Below are positions 42,258 through 49,700 of a stretch of DNA of 64,000 nt, one piece after another; positions within the stretch are counted from its first letter, which is position 1; the number at the start of each line of letters is the position of its first letter. The notes under the pieces are model-generated. The model was not told the origin of the DNA. It was given only the letters and a program-made list of their open reading frames with translations, and did no database searches. The stretch spans positions 1 through 64,000 of the forward strand of contig DATARD010000151.1 in assembly GCA_036264355.1 (NCBI GenBank), in the 5' to 3' direction. The DNA comes from UBA5704 sp036264355. GTDB lineage: Bacteria; Acidobacteriota; Thermoanaerobaculia; Multivoradales; UBA5704. The translations under genes were made by a program, and so were the position numbers.

Positions 42258-43129
42258 CTGGCTGCTCCTTCTGCCCCGCCGGCCTGATTGCCGATCACGG
42301 CAACGAACAGGTCGGCGATGCTGGGCGTGCGCACGTCGCCCAGCGCGGTGAGCTGGCGACGATCGACGTTGTCGAACAGCAGGATGCTGCGGCCGAGCAC
42401 TTGGCGCTCGTGAATGGCTCCAAGCGCCCGTGCCGCGGCGACATGCTCGGGATGCACCATCACTTGCACATAGCGCGACTCGACTTCTTCCATGCTGCAA
42501 TCGAGCACGATACGACCGCGGTTGATGAACGCGACATCGGTGAGGACGTCCTGGATCTCTTCCACCTGATGGGTGGTCACCAGGATGGTGCGGCTGCGAT
42601 CGAAGTAGTCGTTCAGCAGCGAGTCGTAGAACTGTTTGCGAACCAGGATGTCCAGGCCGAGCGTCGGCTCGTCCAGCACCAGCAATCTCGCGTCGATGGC
42701 CATGACCAGCGCGAGGTGCAACTGAGTCACCATGCCTTTCGACAATTCTCTGACCTTGCTGGCGCGCTGGATGGCGGTCTTCGCAAGGAACCCTTCCGCC
42801 TTCGCGCGATCGAATCGCGGATGCACGCCGGCGACGTAGTCGAGCGCCTGCCAAACCCGCAGCCAGCGCGGCAGCACGGCGACGTCGGCAATGAAGGCGA
42901 CGTCGCGCATGAGCTGATCGCGCGCGGTCCAGGGGTCGCGTCCGAGCACCTTCAGCTCTCCCTGATAGGGAATGAGGCCGAGAATCGCGTTGAGCGCCGT
43001 GGTCTTGCCTGCGCCGTTGGGACCGATGAGCCCGAGGATGCGGCCTTCTTCGACCCGCAAGTCGACGCCGTCGAGCGCGAGGGTCGAGCCGAACGTCTTG
43101 CGCAGGCCGCGGGCTTCTATGCACGTCAT
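42254..43129 (-). CDS. ABC transporter ATP-binding protein
   Basis: 291 aa. Walker A GPNGAGKTT (about 39-47), signature region LSKGMVTQLHLAL (about 138-150, LSKGM replacing LSGGQ), Walker B LLVLDEPTLGLD (about 156-167), and H-loop TTHQVEEIQ. The C-terminal 70 residues form a YtrB-like regulatory extension. Start overlaps the GntR stop by 4 bases. Forms an exporter with the permease encoded next. YtrA/YtrB-type systems often respond to cell-wall stress, which would be a reasonable expectation here. Confidence 0.9.
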   Translation of the reverse strand: MTCIEARGLRKTFGSTLALDGVDLRVEEGRILGLIGPNGAGKTTALNAILGLIPYQGELKVLGRDPWTARDQLMRDVAFIADVAVLPRWLRVWQALDYVAGVHPRFDRAKAEGFLAKTAIQRASKVRELSKGMVTQLHLALVMAIDARLLVLDEPTLGLDILVRKQFYDSLLNDYFDRSRTILVTTHQVEEIQDVLTDVAFINRGRIVLDCSMEEVESRYVQVMVHPEHVAAARALGAIHERQVLGRSILLFDNVDRRQLTALGDVRTPSIADLFVAVIGNQAGGAEGAAR

Positions 43130-43527
43130 GGCTTCAGTTCCTCCTCCTCTGCAGCATCCGGCGACGGCCGGTGGGTTGCGGCAGCGTCCAGCAGCTCTTT
43201 CGGTGTCAGGCCGAGCCGCTGAATGGTGGCGCAGACCCTGGGCCACTGTTCCGCAAGGAACTTCTCGCGTTCGCTCTGCAGCAGCAGGTTGCGTGCGCCG
43301 GCATTGATGAACATGCCACGACCTCGCTTCGTCTCGACGAGCTGCTCGTCGACCAGTTGTTGATAGCCCTTCAGGACCGTGAGCGGATTGACCCGGTATT
43401 CGGCCGCGACCGTGCGCACCGACGGCAGCGGATCGCCTTCGTTGAGCACGCCGTCCAGGATCATCGCGACGACGCGGTCGCGAAGCTGGCGGTAAATCGG
43501 CTGGCTGTCGTTCCACTCGCTGTCCAT
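43126..43527 (-). CDS. GntR-family (YtrA-type) transcriptional regulator
   Basis: 133 aa from ATG 43527 with GAGGGA ahead. N-terminal winged helix: QPIYRQLRDRVVAMILDGVL, NEGDPLPSVRTVAAEYRVNP, LTVLKGYQQLVDEQLVETKR, GRGMF. The effector part is only about 50 helical residues, as in the short YtrA subfamily that represses its own ABC transporter operon. First gene of an operon of three overlapping cistrons. A dyad at 43561-43575 upstream could be its operator. Confidence 0.9.
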   Translation of the reverse strand: MDSEWNDSQPIYRQLRDRVVAMILDGVLNEGDPLPSVRTVAAEYRVNPLTVLKGYQQLVDEQLVETKRGRGMFINAGARNLLLQSEREKFLAEQWPRVCATIQRLGLTPKELLDAAATHRPSPDAAEEEELKP

Positions 43528-43560
43528 CGCATCGCGTCCCTCTAGTGATGTAGTCAACCA

Positions 43561-43578
43561 TAACACCAGCTAGGTGTC
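43561..43578 (-). promoter_or_regulatory. TTGACA box with overlapping dyad upstream of gntR
   Basis: On the minus strand TTGACA (43578-43573) runs into ACACC-TAGCT-GGTGT, an interrupted inverted repeat (43575-43561). It lies 33 bases before the gntR ATG. The overlap of a -35 box with a dyad is what an autorepressor operator would look like. I found no clear -10, so the promoter call is tentative. Confidence 0.35.
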
Positions 43579-43721
43579 AAGCCCCCTCCGGCATGTTTGC
43601 TCAAGCCCCGTCCAAGACACCCTCAAATGCCTGGATCGAGCCGCCCCTTCCCTACCGGCAGCTTCCGGCCGGCCCTGATCTTTGTTTCCGGATAGGCACC
43701 GGTGCCAGGTAGTGGGTAGCT

Positions 43722-43868
43722 CTAGCTCAGGATCCGCCCGGCCCAAAGGCGCGCCAGAAACTCCCGCCAGGGGAGGACCTCGATGCCCTCGACGACTCGG
43801 GGGGCGCGCTCGTTGCAGACGAGGATGGCGTGGCGCGGGCGGTTGTCCGCGACGAAAGCACGGAGGGA
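43722..43868 (-). pseudogene. C-terminal remnant of a DUF4143-type AAA ATPase
   Basis: The minus strand reads LRAFVADNRPRHAILVCNER, APRVVEGIEVLPWREFLARL, WAGRILS and a stop at 43722. This is the usual ending of ATPases with a DUF4143 C-terminal domain (VVCNE-x-x-P ... IxxLPWxEFLxxLWxG). No start, P-loop or upstream body is present, so only about 48 codons remain. The rest of the 43579-44028 gap shows no gene. Confidence 0.55.
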
Positions 43869-44028
43869 TCGTCCCACCGATGACCTTGACCCGTTCCTCG
43901 GCAGCCGAGTAGGCTACGAGCAGGCTAGCTTAGAGGGGTTAGGCACTCGTCGCAGTTCGCGCGGAGGAATGCGCATGGCTATTCAATTTGACCCGCACAG
44001 CGGCCATTGCGGCCTAACTTCAGGTCAG

Positions 44029-44460
44029 TCAACCTTCGCCTTGGCTGGTGTCCTCGCCGAAGGCCAGGATCAACCCATTGCAGTCTTGGACCACGAGCTC
44101 GCGCTGGCCATAGATTCGGTCTTCGGGGCCGTCGAGGACGTCTGCACCGCGCGTACGAAGCTCCTGCGCCAGCGCGTCAATCCCTTTCACGCGGAAGTAG
44201 GCGTCATAGGCACCTTCGGCCCGCCCGGTACGAGCCTCGGGGCGATCGGCGCGGTTGAAGAACACCTGAACCTGATCACGCCATACGATGGCAAACACGG
44301 GAGCAGCACCGGCGACGGAGCTGACGTTCTCGCCATCCCAATAGCCGGCGATCTGGAAACCGAGGACGTCCCGATAATACTCGATCGTCCGCACCAGGTC
44401 CGGCACGGTGAACTGGGGCACTGCCGCAATGAAGCTGATCGGGGTTGGGGCTTGGCTCAT
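44029..44460 (-). CDS. VOC-family (glyoxalase/bleomycin-resistance-like) protein
   Basis: 143 aa. Two beta-alpha-beta-beta-beta modules: QFTVPDLVRTIEYYRDVLGF, then a shorter second half ending YGQRELVVQDCNGLILAFGE. The order and the final D-x-x-G-x-x-[IL]-x-F-G-E strand fit the VOC superfamily (glyoxalase I, dioxygenases, bleomycin and fosfomycin resistance proteins). Its start overlaps the acetyltransferase stop by 4 bases, so the two are a coupled pair. Confidence 0.87.
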   Translation of the reverse strand: MSQAPTPISFIAAVPQFTVPDLVRTIEYYRDVLGFQIAGYWDGENVSSVAGAAPVFAIVWRDQVQVFFNRADRPEARTGRAEGAYDAYFRVKGIDALAQELRTRGADVLDGPEDRIYGQRELVVQDCNGLILAFGEDTSQGEG

Positions 44461-45020
44461 GCAGCCGCCTTCCGGATGCGTTTTGCCATCAGGATATCGG
44501 GTTTACCAAATCCGTTTGCATCGGGAATGATGCCAACCACTTCAAAGCCTGCCTTCTGGTAAAACTCGAATGGATGCTGCCGCAGGTTCTCCAGAGCTTG
44601 GACTTTCGCCAAAACCCCTGGGTAGAGGTCCACTCCGCCAAGGGACGTCCGACAGTTCTCGTCGTCGGTGCCCAACCGAATCGTGTGGCCGCCCCGCTGG
44701 GCGACTTGCCGTTCAAAATCCAACATCAACGCCTGCCCCACTCCTTGCCTGCGGCAATCCTGGCGAACGACCAAGGGATGAAGCTCCCAGACGTTTCCAC
44801 TGTACTCTTCCATCCCGCCGATCCAGCCCTGCACGTTGCCTGCCTCATCCACGGCCACTCTGCTGATACGGCCCGGTTGGAAAGATTCTCTGACTTCGGA
44901 CAGAGCCTCCTCAAGAGTGGACCAAGAGGTCGAGCCCGTATCCCGAAAGCCGTCGACCAGCAGCCTCGCGGCTTGCTCCACGGCTCGATTGTTTTCAGGA
45001 GTGAGATCGATGATGCTCAT
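44457..45020 (-). CDS. GNAT acetyltransferase, aminoglycoside 6'-N-acetyltransferase-like
   Basis: 187 aa GNAT fold. The acetyl-CoA-binding A motif is RQDCRRQGVGQALMLDFERQ. The flanks GGMEEYSGNVWELHPLVV, RGGHTIRLGTDDEN, TSLGGVDLYPG and HPFEFYQKAGFEVVGIIPDA, NGFGKPDI closely follow the pattern of AAC(6') enzymes. This suggests acetylation of aminoglycosides or a related amine, but resistance cannot be claimed from sequence. First of a two-gene operon with the VOC protein; a TTGACG promoter lies upstream. Confidence 0.82.
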   Translation of the reverse strand: MSIIDLTPENNRAVEQAARLLVDGFRDTGSTSWSTLEEALSEVRESFQPGRISRVAVDEAGNVQGWIGGMEEYSGNVWELHPLVVRQDCRRQGVGQALMLDFERQVAQRGGHTIRLGTDDENCRTSLGGVDLYPGVLAKVQALENLRQHPFEFYQKAGFEVVGIIPDANGFGKPDILMAKRIRKAAA

Positions 45021-45044
45021 CGTTGCCGAAGTCTCCGCCGGAAC

Positions 45045-45071
45045 TTTCTACCTGTCTCTAATCCGCGTCAA
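45045..45071 (-). promoter_or_regulatory. Promoter-like site before the acetyltransferase gene
   Basis: On the minus strand TTGACG (45071-45066), a short 15-bp spacer, TAGAAA (45050-45045), 24 bases before the ATG at 45020. It overlaps the stop codon of the small TA-operon gene and resembles the hydrolase promoter at 37361-37333. Confidence 0.4.
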
Positions 45072-45241
45072 CCAAGAGCTTTGGCATCCCCCGCGGCGAG
45101 GATCCGAACAAGCTCTTGGTAAAAATAGCCAGTCGACATCGAGATGCTGGGCTCGACCCTCTCCTCGTACATTTGGCGCGAGCGGTCAATGTCCTCCTTC
45201 AGACGCTCGCAGAGGTCTTCGCGTTTCCGTCCCTCCGACAT
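45068..45241 (-). CDS. Small third gene of the toxin-antitoxin operon
   Basis: 57 aa, below usual length cut-offs. It starts 15 bases after the MazF-like stop on the same strand, with AAAGGG a little upstream. Sequence character is that of a real helical protein: SEGRKREDLCERLKEDIDRS then RQMYEERV, EPSISMSTGYFYQELVRILA. The composition is strongly charged, with regular spacing. No family recognised. Position suggests a role with the toxin or its antitoxin, or an independent passenger. Confidence 0.55.
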   Translation of the reverse strand: MSEGRKREDLCERLKEDIDRSRQMYEERVEPSISMSTGYFYQELVRILAAGDAKALG

Positions 45242-45256
45242 CGCCAGGCCCTTTGC

Positions 45257-45598
45257 TCAGTTAACGAGAGGCCCCTTGAGTCCGAGCGCAAATGCAAGGG
45301 CTCGATCGAGCTCAAGGAGCTTTTCTGACGAAAGGCAGCCAACATAGTCAGTGAGAACGGATTTTGGGAGACTGACGAGGTCGTCACAGTGAATGCTGCT
45401 GTCGTGCTTGAGCCCCTCCTCGATGCCGACCGGAACCTGACTGTGAAGACCGTCTCGGCGCGTGTAGATGGGGGCACAGACAACGCTCGAGAAGCGGGAA
45501 TCAATGAGCAGTTGGCGGCTCACAATGACGAAAACTCTCGATCTTCGAGGGTCGACTTCCGATGGATGCCTGACTCGGTAAAGATCACCCCGTATCAC
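45257..45598 (-). CDS. MazF/PemK-family toxin
   Basis: 113 aa. Starts IRGDLYRVRHP and continues RVFVIVSRQLLIDSRFSSVV then CAPIYT, with HDSSIHCDDLVSLPKSVLTD and YVGCLSSEKLLELDRALAFA. This is the SH3-like barrel of MazF/PemK endoribonucleases that cleave mRNA at short motifs. The usual R-G-D-x-x-x-V opening and the S-x-x-x-x-x-[DQ] strand are present. The ATG overlaps the antitoxin stop (ATGA). Confidence 0.85.
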   Translation of the reverse strand: MIRGDLYRVRHPSEVDPRRSRVFVIVSRQLLIDSRFSSVVCAPIYTRRDGLHSQVPVGIEEGLKHDSSIHCDDLVSLPKSVLTDYVGCLSSEKLLELDRALAFALGLKGPLVN

Positions 45599-45822
45599 GG
45601 GATGACCTGGTAGGTAAGCACATCGGCTGCCTCTTCATTGAGCTCCACCGAGTGGGAGTTGATGATCTCAAGGTCCTCTGCGTCCTCGCCGCGCCGTGGC
45701 GATGCGAGGTAGGCTCTCAGAGCAGCCTCGACGATCGCTGACCGGCCTTCAGGTCCCTGGGTTCGGCGTTCAAGGGCTTCGACGAGGTCTTCGGAAAGGG
45801 TAACCGTGGTCTCAACTTTCAT
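45595..45822 (-). CDS. Ribbon-helix-helix antitoxin
   Basis: 75 aa from ATG 45822, the point where the RHH strand begins (MKVETTVTLSEDLVEALERR). The second helix is GRSAIVEAALRAYLAS and the acidic C-terminal tail is GEDAEDLEIINSHSVELNEE, expected to wrap the toxin. Typical antitoxin of a MazF-like pair: DNA binding and operon autorepression by the N-terminus, neutralisation by the C-terminus. Confidence 0.85.
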   Translation of the reverse strand: MKVETTVTLSEDLVEALERRTQGPEGRSAIVEAALRAYLASPRRGEDAEDLEIINSHSVELNEEAADVLTYQVIP

Positions 45823-45926
45823 CACAAGAGGATACCCCGTGAGGGTGGAACGAGTCAATTCCGACGCCCGTTGGAGCGAGCCAGGTGCGTGAGGAAGGCG
45901 TTCGGACGTGGCGTGACCACCAATGT

Positions 45927-46174
45927 GTCCGTAGAGAGGTCCCAGCCCGTTACGACAGCCTGTCATCGACCACGGGGACGGCGGGACGTCCCGGGGGCGG
46001 AGGCGTCGATCCGATCACCCCTGCCCGGGGACGGGGCGACACCGGACTGCGCAAAAACGCCGGGGGGTGACGCCCGCGGGATGGGGAGATTGCACCGGTC
46101 TCTCCGCCCCGGAGGAGGAGAGAGAGAGACGTCCCGCCGTCTCCGTGGCCTGCGAAGGGCATCTCTACGGAACC
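45927..46174. repeat. Dispersed double-hairpin element, copy D (diverged)
   Basis: About 248 bp with inverted ends: GTCCGTAGAGAGGTCCC ... CCACGGGGACGGCGGGACGT on the left, and GAGACGTCCCGCCGTCTCCG ... GGGCATCTCTACGGAACC on the right. The core block CCCGCCGTC[TC]CCGTGGCC is shared with copies A and B. The centre is different and rich in GGGG/CCCC runs. It lies between the antitoxin gene and the 21-bp tandem array. Confidence 0.65.
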
Positions 46175-46232
46175 GATGGTGATAAGCACGACCGTCCCAG
46201 TCAACAAGACCCTGGCACGTTACGTTTTGCTG

Positions 46233-46706
46233 GGGACGTGTCCCGCGGCTCACAGGACATGTCCCACGGCTCATGGGACCTGTCCTTTGGTTCAATGGGC
46301 CTGTCCCGCTTCAGATGGGGCCTGTCCATTGGCTCATGAGACGTGTCCTTTGGCTCAGGGGACATGTCACGCGTCAGACGAGACATGTCCTGCGGCTCAC
46401 AGGACGTGTCCTGCGGCTCAGGGGACACGACACGCGTCAGACAGGACATGTCCTGTGGCTCATGAAGCGTGGCTCTTGGCTCAAGGGACATGTCCTGCGG
46501 CTCAGGGGACGTGTCCTCTGGCTCATGGAACATGTCACGCGTCAGATCGGACAGGGCCTGCGAGCCGTGAGGCATGTCCTTTGGCTCGTGAGACATGTCC
46601 TACGTGAGATGGGACAGGGCCTGCGACTCGTGAGACGTGTCCCGCGTGAGACAGGACATGTCCTTTCACTCATGAGACGTGCCCAGCGTCTCATGGGCCG
46701 TGCCAC
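46233..46706. repeat. 21-bp tandem repeat array, 22 full units
   Basis: 22 units of 21 bp (46233-46694) plus a 12-bp partial copy that ends at the base before the stop codon of the M1-peptidase gene. Units centre on GGACATGTCC or GGACGTGTCC, a 10-bp (sometimes 12-bp AGGACATGTCCT) palindrome, joined by TGCGGCTCA-type spacers. A second variant (GTCACGCGTCAGA) recurs at units 7, 10 and 15, with looser versions at 4, 18 and 20. Five of six frames stay open because the unit is a multiple of three; I do not consider it coding. Confidence 0.9.
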
Positions 46707-49700
46707 TTACAGCTTCGCCGATGCCGCTTTCCTCTGGAGCTGCATCACGTAACCGTCGGGGTCCACCACCACCCGCTCGGGCTCGAAGGCGCAACGGATG
46801 TGGACCTCTTTCGCCTCCCCCGCTCCCAGCACCACCGTCGTGCGCGCGTCGCGATAGCTCGGATCGATGCCGCCCTTGTCCGCGAAACGCGGGCCGCGGG
46901 TGGCGGCGACCTCGACCGGCATGCGGCCGGTGCCGGCGTTCTCCAGCTTGACGGTCACCTCCCACTGCCCCGCTCCCACCGGCTGCTTGCGCAGCTCGTC
47001 GAGATGGTACTCCGGGATCACCCGCTCGAAGAACCACTGGCGGACGAAGTCGTCGAAGGCCGCGGGGTCCGCCGCGTAGGGGCGCATGGCGGCCACGAAG
47101 TCTTCGATCACCGGGTGGTCCTGGCTCTGGTGCCAGGTGGTGATGAAGTTGCGGGCGCCGGCCAGGAAGCGGTCGCGCCCCATCTGGTGCAGCATCATCC
47201 AGAGCGCCCAGCCCCCCTTGTTGTAGACCACGGTCTGGTCCCCCGGGCGGCCGGTGGTGCTCAGCGTCTCGGCCAGGGGCTTCTCCGTGGTCGGCTGGCG
47301 ACGCTCGCCGTAGTCGGCCTCGATCTGGGCGCCGAACCGCAGGCGCGGCTGCAGGCCCCGCATCTGCTCCAGGAGCATGAGGGTCGAGAAGTTCGCCGCG
47401 CCCTCGGCGAGCACGATGCCGCCCGGCCCCTCGCCCGCCGCCAGGATGTGCCCCCACCACTGGTGGGCGGACTCGTGGGCGGCGACGGTGAACGCCGGAT
47501 CGGCCGCCGGCGTCCGCTGCGCGAGGAAGCCAGCGTTCTCGGAGAAGAAGATGTTGGTGGCGTTGCCGCGGGCGTAGGTCGCGAGCGCCGGGAACTCGTT
47601 GAGCCGCAGCTCGCGCCAGGGGTAAGGTCCGAACCACTCGGCGTAGTAGCGGCGGGCGCCGTTCAGGGCTTCGAGCAGGCTGGGCACGTTCCAGGGGTGG
47701 CCGGGGTAGTAGAAGACGGCCGTGCCGGGACCCCGCTTCACCGCCCAGCCGCGGCCGGCGGCGACGTTGAAGACCCGCAGTGGATAGTCGCTCTCCCAGA
47801 CCACGGTGCGCCGGCCGTCCTTCACCGTCTCGCCGGTGAGGACGCCGGTCGAGTTGACCGTGTACTCGGCCGGCGCCGTGATGCGGATCTGCTGCGTGAA
47901 GGCCGAGCGGTCGAGGTCCGCGTCGGTGATCCCCTCGTAGAAGCGCGGCGGATAGATGCGCGGCTCGTAGTGGTTCTTCTCGTCCACTCCGATGCGCTCG
48001 ACGTAGCCCATCACCGGCACGAAGTCGGGATTGCGGCCGGTGAGGATCACGCCGCTGGGGAGGATGAACTCGCCCAGCGGGACGTCGCCGCCGTTCTCCG
48101 AAATCCCGGCGAGGATGGTGCCGCGATAGCGGAAGCCGAGGCGCAGGGAGGCGCCCGGCGCCATGGGCTGCGGGGGACGGAAGACGTAGAGGCCGTCCCG
48201 CTCCTCCGGCTGGAAGGGGCGGCCGTTCAGGGTCCAGGCGAGACCCTTCCAGGCCGTGCCGCCGGAGACGGCGAACCAGTCCAGGTCCTTCTCCTTGCGG
48301 TTCTGGAGGTCGTAGGCGCCGGCGATGCGGAAGGCCCGGTCCGCCGGATCGAGATCAAGGTCCATGTCCACGTGGGTGACGTAGGGCTGCGGCTGGTTGA
48401 GCCAGGTGGCATGGTTCTGCCGCCAATACTCCTTGTGTTTCTCCTCCACCGCGCCGCCCTGGAAGCCCTGGTTCACCTGCCCCCAGAGCGCCAGCCCGAG
48501 GCTTAAGGGGACGACGGTCAGGCCGGCCGCGACCCACAGCGTCCGCCGGCGCTCGGCGGCAGGGATCGCGGGGCTCAGGCGGTCGCGCTCGCGGCGGGGG
48601 AAGAAGCGCACGGCCGCCCAGGCGAGCGGCACGGCGAGGGCCAGGACCAGCAGGCGGTTGAGGACCAGGGCCGTGCGGTCGAGGTCGAACGTCCCCAGGT
48701 CGCTCCAGACGAGGGGCGAGCCGCCACCACCCCCGCCGAGGAGAGGCCAGTTCCCCGCCCAGCTCAGATGGTCGCGGGTGAGGGCGAGGACGGTCAGGAT
48801 CATGGCAGTCAGGCCGATGCCGTAGGTGGCGTAGCGGCTGCGGGTGGCCACCAGCACGGCGGCCACGAAGGCCGTCCAGACGATCAGGGTCGGCGGCAGG
48901 AGCAGCCCCCAGACGAGGAGGAACGGCCGCAGGTCCATGGCGATCCCCCCGCCTTGACGGAGGATGGCGACGGCGGCAGTCAGCACCCCCGCCGCCACGG
49001 CCACCAGCGCCACCACGCCCAGGGCCAGGGCCTTGCCGGTCACCAGCGAGGCCGTGGGCACCGGGGTGGCGTAGAACATCGGCCCCACGCCCGTGATGCG
49101 CTCCCGCTCCAGCGACTCGACGGTGTAGAAGAGGAAGAGGAGGACGAGCCACGCCGTGAGGGCCAGCAGGCCGCCGACGGCGGCCGTGCCGGGAGTCAGC
49201 AGCACGGCGTCGAACTGGTTGTCGTAGCTCCCCGCGTAGAGGACGTACATGAACAGCAGGATGGCCGGCACGAAGATGTAGAGGCCGGGCTGGGAGCGCA
49301 GCTCGGCGAGCTCGAATCGGGCGACCGCCAGGGCCCCCTGAACGAAGCCGGGGGGATGCGAGGTCATGCCCAGGGCACCGACGGGCGCCGTCGCGGGAGC
49401 GGCCATGGCGTCCTCGCGCGCAGCCACTACGGCCCGCCGCGCCCGCGTATGCAGGAGTCTCCCCGCGAAGTGGCGGCGCGACAGGTCCACCAGCAGCAGG
49501 CCGGCGAGCACGAAGCCCGCGCGACTCAGCAGGAACGGCACGTCGAAGGCGACCGGCTGCGTATTGTAGAAGGCGAGCCCGCGGTCCACGAACAGCCAGC
49601 TCTCCTTCAGCCAGCGGAAGCCCGAAGGGTCCACGAGACGCAGCACCGCCGAGACCGAGGGATCCAGGGCCGGCGGGAACCAGCGCCAGAAGAAGTTGTT

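Noticed and set aside
43130..43561. Upstream extension of the ABC ATPase frame over gntR
   Set aside because: It is the shadow of the GntR gene; ATPase homology starts at 43129, with a 4-base overlap typical of operons.
46233..46694. CRISPR array
   Set aside because: Units are contiguous with no unique spacers, and no cas genes are present. No other regularly spaced repeats were seen in the window.
46233..46706. Plasmid iterons or a replication origin
   Set aside because: Spacing resembles iterons, but there is no Rep gene, AT-rich melting region or DnaA box, and it abuts a chromosomal-type gene.
46176..46752. Cys-rich heptapeptide ORFs (T-C-P-A-A-Q-G type) and a DMSxEPQ-type minus-strand ORF in the 21-bp array
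   Set aside because: A 21-bp repeat without stops leaves five frames open by arithmetic; there is no Shine-Dalgarno or leader-like sequence, and unit variation does not favour any one frame.
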